DNA from: Ancistrus triradiatus
Taxonomy: Eukaryota > Chordata > Actinopteri > Siluriformes > Loricariidae
Direction: 5' to 3'
Length of the DNA: 64,000 nucleotides
Assembly (NCBI GenBank): GCA_025084515.1
Contig: JAJAGP010001990.1
Span: 62,001 to 126,000, forward strand
The translations under genes were made by a program, and so were the position numbers. The notes beneath the pieces were generated by a model. The model searched no databases, was not told where the DNA came from, and saw nothing but the letters and a program-made list of their open reading frames with translations. Positions within the stretch are counted from its first letter, which is position 1; the number at the start of each line of letters is the position of its first letter. Positions 41,782 through 53,197 of the stretch are shown piece by piece.

Positions 41782-43176
41782 CACTGCTCAAAAATAAAGG
41801 GAACACTTAAACAACACAATGTAACTCCAAGTAAGTCAAACTTCTGTGAAATCAAACTGTGCACTTAGGAAGCAACACTGATTGTCAATCAATTTCACAT
41901 TCTGTTGTGCAAATGGAATAGACAACAGGTGGAAATTATTGGCAATTAGCAAGACACACTCAATAAAGGAGTGGTTCTGCAGGTGGGGACCACAGACCAC
42001 TTCTCAATACCTATGCTTTCTGGCTGATTTTTTGATCACTTTTGAATGTTGGTGGTGCTTTTCACACTCGTGGTAGCATGAGACGGACTCTACACACAGC
42101 CCACACAAGTGGCTCAGGTAGTGCAGCTCATCCATGATGGCACATCAATGCGAGCTGTGGCAAGAAGGTTTGCTGTGTCTGTCTGTCAGCGTAGTGTCCA
42201 GAGGCTGACTCCATGAGGATGGTACGAGGGCCCGACGTCCACAGATGGGGGTTGTGCTCACAGCCCAGAACCGTGCAGGACGCTTGGCATTTGCCAGAGA
42301 ACACCAGGATTGGCAAATTTGCCACTGCCGCCCTGTGCTCTTCACAGATGAAAGCAGGTTCACACTGAGCACATGTGACAGACATGACAGAATCTGGAGA
42401 CGCCGTGGAGAGCGATCTGCTGCCTGCAACATCCTTCAGCATGACCGGTTTGGCAGTGGGTCAGTAATGGTGTGGGGTGGCATTTCTTTGGAGGGTGCAC
42501 AGCCCTCCATGTGCTCGCCAGAGGCAGCCTGACTACCATTAGGTACCGAGATGAGATCCTCAGACCCCTTGTGAGACCATATGCTGGTGTGGTTGGCCCT
42601 GGGTTCCTCCTAATGCAGGACAATGCCAGACCTCATGTGGCTGGAGTGTGTCAGAAGTTCGTACAAGATGAAGGCATTGAAGCTATGGACTGGCCCGCCC
42701 GTTCCCCAGACTTGAATCCGACTGAGCACATCTGGGACATCATGTCTCGCTCCATCCACCAACGTCACGGTGCACCACAGACTGTCCAGGAGTTGGCGGA
42801 TGCTTTAGTCCAGGTCTGAGAGGAGACCCCTCAGGAGACCACCCGCCACCTCATCAAGAGCATGCCCAGGCGTTGTAGGGAGGTCATACAGGCACGTGGA
42901 GGCCACACACAATACTGAGCCTCATTTTGACTTGTTTTAAGGACATTACATCAAAGTTGGATCAGCCTGTAGTGTGTTTTCCCATTTTAATTTTGTGTGT
43001 GACTCCAAATCCAGGCCTCCATTGGTTACTAAATTTGATTTCCATTGATGATTTTTGTGTGATTTTGTTGTCAGCACATTCAACTTTGTACAGAACAAAG
43101 TATTCAATGAGAAAGTTTCATTCATTCAGATCTAGGATGTGTTATTTGAGTGTTCCCTTTATTTTTTTGAGCAATA
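41782..43176 (+). mobile_element. Tc1-like transposon with both TIRs
   Basis: Flanked by TA on the left. The left TIR reads CACTGCTCAAAAATAAAGGG then AACACTTA; the right end reads TGAGTGTTCCCTTTATTTTT then TTGAGCAATA. Length about 1.4 kb. It holds one transposase gene with a deletion, a single-base frameshift and a nonsense codon. It is the best preserved DNA transposon here with respect to its ends. Confidence 0.92.
42079..42918 (+). pseudogene. Tc1-like transposase, three lesions
   Basis: A likely ATG is at 42079 (MRRTLHTAH). A deletion of part of the DNA-binding half occurs near 42190-42240. The DDE domain then follows: VLFTDESRFTLSTCD (first Asp), GSGSVMVWGGIS, a one-base loss near 42490-42500, then FLLMQDNARPHVAGVCQ (second Asp) and SPDLNPTEHIWD (Glu), so all three catalytic residues are still coded. 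A TGA at 42817 replaces an expected Trp; past it the frame stays open through RCREVIQARGGHTQY to the normal stop at 42916-42918. Confidence 0.85.
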
Positions 43177-43639
43177 TATAATATATACAATGGGAGACAA
43201 AAGTTTTTATTATTTTCACTCACATTTAATATGATATTTTCCATTACACATCATAAATAATAAACATAACAATTTGAGTGAGAAGTGGAATTTAAAGAAC
43301 CGGCTAACCGGCTATCCTGAACAGGATTAAGCAGTTAAGAAAATGATTTATCTAATGATTTTCATTCAAATGTTAAACTTTTCACTCAAACCGTTAAGGT
43401 GATTGTATGATTTGTAATGAAACGTCATAGTAGATTTGAGAAAAATATGAAATAACAGCATTTTCACTGTACATAGATTCACAATATTCCACAAAGAAAT
43501 TCCTTAGTTTCCATAAAGAAAGATTTTTGTAAAATGTAGCCTTACAGTGCAAAAGCAAATCTTTGTATTAGCAATCATTCTTTATTTCTGTATGAGAAAC
43601 GTTCACTACCTGCTATTATCCTCTTGCATGAATATTATA
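43177..43639. other. No gene; short repeat scrap
   Basis: AT-rich. About 43300-43350 resembles the end of the family at 32021 (CCGGCTATCCTG, AAGAAAATGATT). Confidence 0.45.
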
Positions 43640-44010
43640 CAGTACTGTACAAAAGTCTTATACGGTAAGGCCACCATTAGATTAAATATACCATTGTTTT
43701 AAAAGTAGTATAATGACCACAAAAAATGAAAACAAAAAAAAAATCAGAATGAACAAGTTCCTTTAGGCTACCTTAGGCCTCCCCTTACACTTGAGCAATA
43801 GCAGCATTTGGCAGCTTCACCTGGATGCCAAGTTGACCCTTTTATAGTTTGAAAAAGCTTGAGCAAGAATGGTCTTTTTGGAAGGGTAGCATGCAAGAAA
43901 GGGTAGGGGAACAGGGTGAAAAGGCTAAGATATGCTAAAGCTCACAAAAATTGGAACAAAGATCAGTGGAAAAGAGTATTATGGAGTGACGAATCCAAGT
44001 TTGAAATCAT
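43640..44010 (+). mobile_element. Tc1-like fragment, same family as 34166
   Basis: Left TIR CAGTACTGTACAAAAGTCTT follows TA. The interior matches 34166-34600, including GAGCAATAGCAGCATTTGGC and KGLRYAKAHKNWNKDQW-like text. The right TIR is missing. Confidence 0.85.
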
Positions 44011-44060
44011 CCTTAAAGTTAATCTTGCTTGCTAATTTAAGCTAATTTAATGGGATGTAT

Positions 44061-44256
44061 GGGACTGTGGTAGCCTAGCGGTTAAGGTACTGGACTACGG
44101 ACCAAAAGGTCCAGGGTTCAAATCCCACGTCTGCCAAAACTGCCACTGTTGGCTCCTTGAGCAAGGCCCTTAACCCACAATTGCTTGGATTGTAAGACTG
44201 TACCAATTGTAAGTCGCTCTGGATAAGGGCGTCTGCTAAATGCTGTAAATGTAAAT
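44061..44256 (+). repeat. SINE, full length and little diverged
   Basis: Runs from GGGACTGTGGTAGCCTAGCG, with the B box GGTTCAAATCCC, to the tail GATAAGGGCGTCTGCTAAAT. It is close to the consensus one can build from the window, so among the youngest. Confidence 0.94.
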
Positions 44257-45225
44257 ATCAATAAGCATCAAAATTCTCAACCAACCCTGTAACTGAAATG
44301 ACATGGTTCAGTTGTGAAAGCATCCATTACAGTTACTTTTGTTTAGAATAAATTGTGGGAAAGACGGGTAAGGTGAAATCCCATACGACCAGCAATCCCT
44401 ATCTACACCCTCCTTGCACGCAACAGTTACACAGTGTTGTACTGTAAAACAGGTTGTGTGTAGCCATACAGAATAGTCAGGCTATTAAGTTGCAGGCTTA
44501 AGTAGGCTAGCTATCAGATTCATAATACTCCACCCCACCCCTGTGTTTACACTATTCTTAAGCCAAATGGCAATATAGAAAGCATAACAGAAATATTGAA
44601 GATTTTTGTCATTTTTATTCTTTAAAGCTTAAAATATTTCTTTATTTGTGTTCTGTTACATAAGTGCTGATTACTTTTTCCACCCTCATCCACAACATCA
44701 GCCACCCACATAGCACAAAAAAGATGCCTTGCCCATGCTTACATAAAGGAAGGAAAAGCATGCATTGTAAAAGAACTGCATGTGTCCCTCAAAGAACACT
44801 GTCTGTCATTTCAGCAAGTAAGTACAAGTAGCACTTTTAGGCATGGCTGCAAAAGACTTACTTGGGAATTTTTTTTTATTATACGATTTCCTTGTATGGT
44901 TTTGTAATATTGTAGTGCTTAAGTACATTTTTATACAGTATATTATTTCCTTGACTATCTTTAATTAAAATTCAGATTATTATTTAAGGCTTGTTCAGAC
45001 CAACTATTTTTGAACCGGTGTCATTTGTTATTGGAAAAGCTCTTTCTCTAAGTTTTCTTGCTTGTTGACACGAGCACAGATGTACACATGAAAAAGTAGG
45101 AGAATATTTATAATAAACCCAAGTAACAAGTACACACAAATGAGTCATTTTGACCTTTCTCCATCTGTAGCTGGAGAAACATTAGCTGTTATTTCTTGAT
45201 GCATGCTCAATAATCCAGGTAAGAA
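44257..45225. other. No gene recognised
   Basis: AT-rich with no supportable exon or repeat end. Confidence 0.4.
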
Positions 45226-45337
45226 AATCCCACAAGTTGAATCTGTTCATCTGGATATAGATTTTGTCGGAGAAACGTTTCGTCACTCAGTCTGAAGAAG
45301 TCAGATGTCCAGATGAACAGATTCAACTTGTGGGATT
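45226..45337. repeat. Perfect 30-bp inverted repeat, Penelope-like relic?
   Basis: The arms are 45226-45255 and 45308-45337 and match 30 of 30 bases; the loop is 52 bases. The loop contains AGAAACGTTTCGTCACTCAG, a word type found in Penelope-like elements of fish. The reverse strand has CTGAGTGACGAAAC, loosely like a hammerhead core but with an extra base. Penelope origin is an inference. Confidence 0.8.
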
Positions 45338-45609
45338 AGCTGTTATTACTGTTTTAAGGTAACAGGAATTGTTAACAGTAAAAATTAGCAGCATTATTAC
45401 TGTATATGAAAAGCATGATCATTTATTAACACTAGATCTAATCCCACAGTTTAATCTGTCTAGTTTATAATTAGAACCGTGATATTCAGGACAAGAGGAG
45501 ACAATTCAGTATCTATGAATTAATACATTAAATTATAAATGGATTTAGTTATTATATGCTTTTTACATGTTCTTTGAATGGGAGGATGAAAGCAATGAAC
45601 TTTTGGCTT

Positions 45610-45790
45610 ATGTTCCTTCCTTAATTCATTTTCTTATATGCTTAATCTTGATCAGAGTCACGGGAAAGCCGGTGCCTATCCCCAAACACACACACACACA
45701 CACACACACACTCTAGGGGCACTTTAGATACACCAATTAGCCTATCACGCATGTCTTTGTGGAATTCCTGGAGTATCCCACACATCTGGG
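45610..45790 (-). repeat. SINE-like fragment with (CA)13
   Basis: Reverse complement of the 3' half of the family at 32021 (TTCATTTTCTTATATGC, GGAAAGCCGGTGCC, GGGCACTTTAGA). A CA run at 45685-45711 sits inside it. Confidence 0.75.
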
Positions 45791-46272
45791 GCCCTCACGT
45801 TAGCTCCGCAGTGCAGATCGATTGAGTGCCTGCTGTGCTGCAGAGCGGATCATTTGCACTGCAGCTGATGCAAGTTGCTTCCCCCACCTGCAAACTTGCG
45901 GAGGCTGGCTGATGCAAAGGTGTTTTAAACAGGGACAAAAAAATCCTGGCACAGCTCTCACACTATACTGCCAGCCTTCATCTCCAAGTCAGCCACCAGC
46001 TGCACCCGTTCTTTTATCTGCAGTCCTGCTTGAGTTAAATGAAACTGTTCTGATTAACAGGCAGTATTGAAAACAGAAACTCAACAGAGTAATTTGTATT
46101 CATTATTTGATACAGCATTTACACACTTTCATCTTTTATTTCAAGTTTTCTTTTTCAGAACTGCAAGGTTTACAGAATAGTTGACTGAAATATCAAATGA
46201 ATTAGAGATGAGTTAAATCTTAGAAGCTAATATTAAGATCCTGTAATCTGCAATATGTTTTGATTTAATAGT
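45791..46272. other. No gene recognised
   Basis: A moderately GC-rich block (45790-46030) has an open frame of 82 codons with no family resemblance. I do not call it a gene. Confidence 0.35.
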
Positions 46273-46483
46273 TACATTTACATTTACATTTACATTTACA
46301 GTATTTAGCAGACGCCCTTATCCAGAGTGACTTACAATTGATACAGTCTTACAATTCAAGCAATTGTGGGTTAAGGGCCTTGCTCAAGGACCCAACAGTG
46401 GCAGCTTGGCAGAGGTGGGATTTGAACCCTGGACTTTTTGGTCCATAGTCCAGTAGATTAACCACTAGGCCACCACAGTCCCA
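46273..46483 (-). repeat. SINE, full length
   Basis: Reverse copy from a TAAATG-repeat tail (four units of ACATTT) to the head end CCACAGTCCC. ATAGTT on both sides (46268-46273 and 46489-46494) could be a short target duplication but is offset, so I do not rely on it. Confidence 0.94.
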
Positions 46484-46639
46484 CATGCATAGTTGATAAG
46501 CAGATTGATCATTCTGGAGAATACATCCATAATAGTTAATATCTGATGTCTTAGAGGCAGAGACATTCAACAGATATTACAGATTCACGTTAACCTCCAC
46601 TACCTTATTTTGACTGTCAGTAAACATCATTCTGCCAGA

Positions 46640-47130
46640 TTATGTTTGCCTTAATAATAATGAATGAATAGTGCCTTATTACATCCACATTGGAGTGCAT
46701 GGTGCATTGGCAGTATATATAGCTATCAGTTTCTATCCACTTTCCCTAGTGAGGGCCACAGTGGAAACAGGGTGAGAAGGTTAACTCAGACTTCTCTATT
46801 ACTACACACCGATTCCAGCCCCTCTTGGGGGAACCCCAGACAATCTGAAAAATAACTGTGAGGTATAGTCCAGATCCCGGGTCTGCCCTGGGGTCTCTAT
46901 CTAGAGGGACATGCCTAAAACAGCTACAGTGAAAGTCTTCCAGGGAACATCCACCCCATTTACCAGTCCAAAGGTACCACTCCTGACTTCTATGCAACAT
47001 GCAGCAGTAAGTGTGTTAACCACACAACCTCAACCCTGTCTGGTGCCTTCAGCATCTCTGGCCTGATCTCATTCACCCTGGAGCCTTACCCCTGTGAAGG
47101 TTTCTAACTTCAGCCAAAATAATGGCCTCC
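46640..47130 (-). repeat. Possible LINE 3' fragment
   Basis: On the minus strand one frame reads HCSCFRHVPLDRDPRADPGS then VWGSPKRGWNRC, which has the flavour of the ORF2 end of Rex-type LINEs (R-x-x-R-D-P-R-A-D-P-G). There is no catalytic motif. Low confidence. Confidence 0.35.
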
Positions 47131-47370
47131 AACCCAACAGAGGATTCCCTCCCTCCTCCGGTTGGCTGGGGATGAGGTGCCACCAAGGACTTTCCCATTG
47201 AGGACAAGGGAACCTGAAGTGTCTCTGTGTACTAGACTAAATGATGCTGACATGCATATTTTTATGTTATTTTATTCAGTATTTTTAAACACTTTGTTTC
47301 TGTTTTTTGAACTATTACTACAGATTATTTGTCTAGATATATTATTTTCATTCTTACAAATATAATTTAA

Positions 47371-47772
47371 GACACCCAAGGAGGATGGGTCCCTTTTTGA
47401 GTGTTGGTCCTCCCAAGGTTTCTTCTTTTAGGGAGTTTTTACATTTACATTTACAGCATTTAGCAGACGCCCTTATCCAGAGCGACTTACAGTTGATACA
47501 ACCTTACAATCCAAGCAATTGTGGCTCAAGGACCCAACAGTGGCAGCTTGGCAGAGGTGGGATTTGAACCCTGGACCTTCTGGTCCATAGTCCAGTACCT
47601 TACCCACTAGGCTACCACAGTCCCACAGTCCCACAGTTTTTCGTTGCCACTGTTGCTAGGCTTGCACAATTTGGGAATGTCCCTAAATATTAGAATATAC
47701 TTTAAAATTGTAAAGCTGCTTGAGACAATGCTGCATTTTAAAAAGCTCTACATGAATAAATCTGACTTGACT
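47371..47772 (+). repeat. Family Z retroposon split by a SINE
   Basis: The 5'-truncated copy starts at CACCCAAGGAGGATGGG and ends at AAATCTGACTTGACTT. It is interrupted by a SINE at 47441-47634; joining the two sides restores GGGAGTTTTT followed by CGTTGCCACTG as in the other copies. Confidence 0.92.
47441..47634 (-). repeat. SINE nested in family Z, with TSD
   Basis: AGTTTTT occurs at 47434-47440 and again at 47635-47641. The head end shows a local repeat of the CAGTCCCA word. The nested order means this SINE moved after family Z at this site. Confidence 0.94.
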
Positions 47773-48481
47773 TCCTCAAAGAGTATCTTCCACCACTCAA
47801 CAATATCCCCAACATAGGTCAACATTTCCCCCACTCCAGCTTAATACAGCTTGTGAAAATTCCTTTACTCCCCTCCAGAGGCACCAAACAGTTAACCAGA
47901 ATATATTTGAGGCTGTCTTATGTCTCGATTTAATGCAGAGATCCATTTGCGAGATATACCGAACGGCCCCTGCTTCACTTGACAGTCCTCTCCTCAAGCC
48001 TTTTGTTAACCCTTGTGTTTCAAATAAAGCGATTTTATATTGACACCATGACTCGCACCATCCTTGCCCACTCTGACTGTTTAAATCTCATGAACGCAAC
48101 CCTCTTCCAACTGGGACAAACTCGAGTGCACAGGACCATCATCCTATTACTGGTGAAATATTCCCCACAACGCCCACCTGGGGCCATACTCCCTTTGTAA
48201 CCAAAAAAGAAAAGAAAGCACACCAGAGAAGAGATCCAATGCAAAGTGAGTGGATAAATCCAGTCATTTTTTTTTTTTCCTTCTCAGGACTTTCCAGGGG
48301 TCACCCTTTGCCACTGGTGGCCGTATTCGACCCCGTGCAAGGGAGGGGGTCCCCTGTTTCTTCTTTCTCTCCTTCCCTCCCCCTCTAAGTTGTCTCTCCC
48401 TCCTTTTTCCTCTTTCCCTAGGCGGTCATCCGTGGGCTCCCAGTTTGCCCCTTTTCTCCCCCTGTTTTGTTTGAGCCTATA
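47773..48481. other. No gene; pyrimidine-rich block
   Basis: 48270-48480 is strongly C/T-rich on the plus strand with short CpG words. Open frames here are low-complexity. No family recognised. Confidence 0.4.
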
Positions 48482-49228
48482 CAATGGTGTAAAAAAAATT
48501 AATTTATCCGTCATTGATTGTGCAAGTTCCCTTACTTAGAAAGATTAGAGAGGTCCTGTTCATTTTCCATCATATGTACACTCACTTTATGAGAGACAAA
48601 ATGAAAAAACAAATCCGGAAATCACATTGTATGATTTTTAAAAGAATTTTAATTGGTAAATCTGGTGAAAAATAAGTATTTGGTCTTCCAGCATGACAAA
48701 TGATCCAAACAACACAGGGACCTCCTGGGCCGGGGAGCACATCTCTGGGAAGGGGGGGGGGAAGGTCCCTTACTTCTTGCTCCGTAAAAAGCATTTCAAG
48801 GTTCCTGAGTGGCCTAGCCCCCAGTCTCCAACCTCAACCTCCATAGAAAATTGCAGAGGGAGTTGAAAGTCCGTGTGCCACGCTGCTCTAGAGGAGATCG
48901 CAGGGAGAATGGGCCAAATACCATCTACGTTTTGGTGCAAACCTGCTGAAGACTTACAGGAAACTTTTGACCCTCTGTCATTGCCAACCAAGGGTTATGT
49001 TACAAAGTATGAGTTGAACCAAATTTATTGACCAATTCTTATTTCCATCCATAATTTACAATTAAGTCTTTAAATCCTAGATGTGGATTCCTGGATTTTA
49101 TTTTTTCTCGTTTTGGTCTCTCATTAGTTGAAGTGTGCCCTATGATGAAAATTACATACCTCATCTCATCTTTTCTAGTACGGAGAACTTGCACAATCAG
49201 TGGCTACTAAATAAGTTTTGCCCCACTG
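48482..49228 (+). mobile_element. Internally deleted Tc1-like element
   Basis: Flanked by TA on both sides. The left end reads CAATGGTGTAAAAAAAATTA and GATTGTGCAAGTTC; the right end has GAACTTGCACAATCAGTGGC and TTTTGCCCCACTG. The 747-bp copy keeps only the C-terminal part of transposase text (from a decayed HDNDPNN block, second catalytic Asp, to the end). A one-ended relative is at 62017. Confidence 0.88.
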
Positions 49229-50106
49229 TATAAACACACTTCTGGGCTCACACAGTGTCGCACCATTTCTTTCTCTAACCCTAGAGGAAGCACTGCTATG
49301 CCCAGACACACCTGCTGCACTTACGGCTCATCTCGTTTTCCATTGTTACTTTTTGTGTTTTAGGGACAGTGATACGTCTGAGAGCTTGAAGACTCTCAGA
49401 CGGGGGCTATTAGGAGATAGCCCGGTAAGGTAGGGCCCTAGATTTAGTGTCAGTTGTTGTTTACTTTTATCTTCACGGGTTTTCTCTGGCTGTTTCGAGC
49501 CTCGCCCCCGCCGTCTCCTCTCTCAAGCTGTCGCCCCCCTCCTCGCGATCGGGGAATCCTTATTTTCCCGGCGATCGCGTTTTGAAGAGGATGCAGAGCT
49601 CTCTAGCCTCGTCCTCTTTTCTCCCAGTGAGCACGCGCTCGTGGAAGCTCCGCTCGGGATTCTGCGTTCCGCGCATGCGCAGACCCCTTATGCCAGTGGA
49701 GTCACGCCGTAAGCGAATTATAAATAGTGGCGCTGTACGCTTATGCGTGTATTTTCTTTATTAGTTTATTTTTGCCTCTTTTGAGTTTACTCTTTTGTTT
49801 CTTTTTGTTATGTATATTTGGGTTTACCAATTCCTTCTGGAGCTAACTGCACTTGGGTTCCAAACCCTTATTCTTTTGTTTTCACTGTTCTTCATTCCTT
49901 TTTTTAATATGGCGAACCGTAACACCGACGGATCTCTTTTTGCGGGTGGGCCAGGCTGGCAAAGAGAGGCATGTCGGTTATGGAATAGCTTTTTGGTTCA
50001 CTGGCACCATTAAGCTCAGCTCTCATTTTGCTGGCACTGTTAGTCTGTGTGGTTTACTGCACCCATTTGGTGTGAAAATTCAACCTCACTTCCTGTAAAG
50101 TTTTAG
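49229..50106. other. CpG-rich segment of unknown origin
   Basis: 49380-49720 stands out for its CpG density (GCGATCGGG, GGCGATCGCG, CCGCGCATGCGC). Short hairpins such as GGGCTATTAGGAGATAGCCC lie just before it. It holds frames of 105 codons (49447-49764) and 35 codons from an ATG at 49909 (MANRNTDGSLFAGG), neither recognised. It could be a retroelement leader or LTR, or a host regulatory island. Confidence 0.5.
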
Positions 50107-50840
50107 TGTACATTTTATCAGTTCCACTTACCATTAAGAAAGCACATTGTAGTTCTACAATTATTTCTCTACATACTGTGTTAGGCCCCTTTACTCTCTA
50201 ATGGTCAGGACACCAAAGGACCACAACAGATCAGGTACTATTTGGGTGGTGGATCATTCTCAGAACTGCAGTGACACTAAACATGGTGGTGGTGCGTTAG
50301 TGTGTGTTGTGCTGGTATGAGTGCAGTGCTGCTGGAGTTTTTAAACACCTCGGTGTCGCTGTTGGTCTGAAAATAGTCCTCCAACACAAAATACCCAACC
50401 AACAGCATCCTGTAGGCAGCATTTTCAGTCCAACTAATGAAGGTCAAATGAGCTACTGTCTCTGAATTTACATCTACGGGGTGGAGCAATATGGTAGATG
50501 TATGTCATAAAATGGACAGTGAGTGAACACGGTGTTTATAGTCTAGCAAATAGTGCCTGATCTGTGGTGGCCCTGATCATTAGAGAACAGAGGAAAGGGG
50601 AATAACAAATTATTTATAGAAACAGATGGACTACAGTCTGTAATTGTAGAACTACAAAGTGCTTTCATATGGTAAGTGGAACTGATGAAATCTACAATAA
50701 GTGGAGAAACAAGGAGGTGGACTAATAAAGTGGTTGGAGAGTTTACATTACCTCCAGTATTGCCAGGAGCAGTTTTCTGAATGTGCTCCTCAGGGATATG
50801 GCTCATTAATTCGTTGTTATTCAATCTGTAAGTGGTCATA
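50107..50840. mobile_element. Fold-back element, family W
   Basis: 50107-50164 and 50641-50697 are inverted copies of about 57 bp, reading ATCAGTTCCACTTACCAT then GTAGTTCTACAATTA on the left. The interior carries GGTGGTGGATCATTCTCAG and TGCTGGAGTTTTTAAACACC, known words of a fish palindromic DNA element. A second piece is at 62160-62640 and a scrap at 22812. No coding capacity. Confidence 0.85.
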
Positions 50841-53066
50841 ACGTTTCAGATCATCCGTGTAAATTGTATATGACTGTACATAAAACGTTTGTGGCTTAGT
50901 TACTTTGACTGGAACCTGAACTTGCGTTACTTAATTGCCATGTGAGTTGCTCCTTTTACTGTAAACAAGGCCTTGAAAAAATTTAATAAGTGCACAACAA
51001 TGTATTTTGATACAGACCCCATTCAATTTAGAAGGAAAGACTTTGAACCCATTGAACTTTTGGCTGTGTTCCTGGAGAAAGAGTGCTGAGTGTCATGTTC
51101 ATCCTGTCAGCAGGTTCAGTCTGGCAGCTCTGCAATAATACACCATTATATAGAGGTCACTTTTTCTCTCCCTGGGAACATCCTCTTTACACTGGCTTCG
51201 GTGGACTTGATTCTGCACTGCAATGGTGCTAACCTTATTGAGCTCTCAGTTCTCAGTGGAGAAGAAAATGTCCTCAAATATTGTTTATACTAAGCTCTTA
51301 TAACATTAATGACACTGCTCATGAGCAGCATTTTTTTTTAGTTGGGTAGGACTGGAATTAAGTGCTCATGCCATCTTCCTAAAGGGAAATTTCACAAACT
51401 GGAAACTCTTGTGAATGCTGCACTAGCTGCGCCAGTGTGTGGCTCCATCTTTCCACTTGGTGCAGTGATTCAGAGCTAGCTACGACTAGCGCCAAGTTGG
51501 AAGCCAGAGCAGTGGTAAAGCTGATTGGATTGTGAATTATGAGTCCCACTGAAATTGTAAAGTTCGCTTCCAAAGCAAGTCAGCAGCAGTAAATGTCATT
51601 TCAAATTCTTAACTCATGAAAATATTAAGAAAAAGTATATAAAATTGCTTAGATGAACATTATGTAATAAAAAACTTATTTTATTTTTATTTGTTTAAAG
51701 GGGTATATTCTCACTGTTCACTGAAAGGTGGAAAAAAGCAACAACAGAGACCACTTTTTTCTTCAACTCCAAATCAGAAAAAGTTGGAATGGGATGCAAA
51801 TATGTCTTTCATACATTTACTTTGACTTGTTATTAACAACTTAATAACTTTTGACCTGGTTATTAGTGTGGCTGCCAGGGTCTATGTATTGGTTGCAGGA
51901 GAAGCATCCACCTAGTGGTTAATAGCTATAAAATGATCATCATGATCATTAAGTGTAGCTCAAAATAGAGCCAAAAAAGGTAAGGGTATTCACAAAGAGG
52001 AATAGAGTTGAGAGCTGGGTTAGAGTTGGTTGCAGTCACAGGCATGTAAGAGGTATCCTACAGAAACCGAGCTAGAGGAACATCCACATAACACTGATTT
52101 TCCACTAATAATTTATAAATGCAATTTGATATGTACTACTTTTACACAACGTTTTCATGCATAATTCATTGTGACAAGAAAGTTTAATGGCATATCTCTC
52201 TTGGAGGACTTTCTTTTTTTTACTTTTTGTCAGTGCATTAGCCATGAACTTTGTTCAGACTTCTAATATGTATTTAAGACTGATAACACCTGGTGTTCAG
52301 ACTGTACATAATCTTAGCCCATGCTGTCTATCGTTACATATAAAGAATTTTCTGAACTACTTTATCTCTTTGAGAAGATCATTCATATTCCTAATTGCAA
52401 ACTGGGAGCATACTCCATGTAGATAAATGCATAGCGAAGCAAAACTTATTCCACTTAAACTTTTCTGAATCGGTTCCCTGCGTCTTGATAGGAAATAGGC
52501 ATGGCAGGACCAGCCAAGTTTTTTGGAAGCAGCATGGTGCTCTGGCCAGACTTGGAGCATGGGTAGGAAGTATCAGTGTGGTGCAGGTGATCTGAGCTGA
52601 ATAGGTCACTTGTTCAGGTTCAGAGCTGACTCGCTCTACTGCAAAGCTGCTGAACTGGTGACGGTTAACGTAACAAGCCGAGATGTTTTTCCTTCACACT
52701 CAGCAGGTTGACTAGGGCAGGTGACAGGGTGGGGAATGTTTGAAATGGTAGCTGTGACCCATATATCAACACAGCCACTCTATATGGTGGACAAGCTCTG
52801 TGTTTTTCTCTCTGGGTTTGTTTCCTCCACATTACTTACTACCTGCTGGAGAGTAACATTCTACTTACTCGTCGGGTTGAGAAATATTTTCTTCAAGTGC
52901 AGAATGCATGTACGTGTAAAGGCAGTGTGTGTGTATGTTTACTGTGTAAACAAGTTGTGTGGATTGAAAGAAAAGGAGTCTGTCTGTGGGGTTGACTCCT
53001 ATTAGGTCATACTTCCCTCACCACACAGTAGGGGGATGAAGCCTTGTTTTCATTGTTTACATCTAA
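50841..53066. other. No gene recognised
   Basis: AT-rich. I checked the longer open frames (51090-51293, 51379-51573, 52187-52426, 52721-53005); none has a domain, and composition is that of non-coding DNA. Confidence 0.45.
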
Positions 53067-53147
53067 ATATCTATCTATCTGTCTATCTAGCCATCTATCT
53101 CAATGTGTGTGAATATTGTATAGATAGACAGACAGACAGACAGATAA

Positions 53148-53196
<49 letters not shown>
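53067..53196. repeat. TATC/GATA inverted tetranucleotide tracts
   Basis: TATC units at about 53067-53100 face GATA/GACA units at 53120-53196, with about 20 bp between. The tracts are complementary and could pair. Open frames reading Leu-Ser-Ile-Tyr repeats are artefacts. Confidence 0.92.

Positions 53197-53197
<1 letters not shown>

Noticed and set aside
42128..42623. Minus-strand open frames of 87-104 codons
   Set aside because: They lie opposite the Tc1 transposase and show no family of their own.
46746..47000. 84-codon minus-strand frame as a host gene
   Set aside because: Its text looks like the tail of a LINE ORF, not a host protein; kept only as a low-confidence repeat.
49447..49764. 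105-codon frame in the CpG-rich segment
   Set aside because: No domain, no splice support and no family recognised; reported only as part of the CpG island observation.
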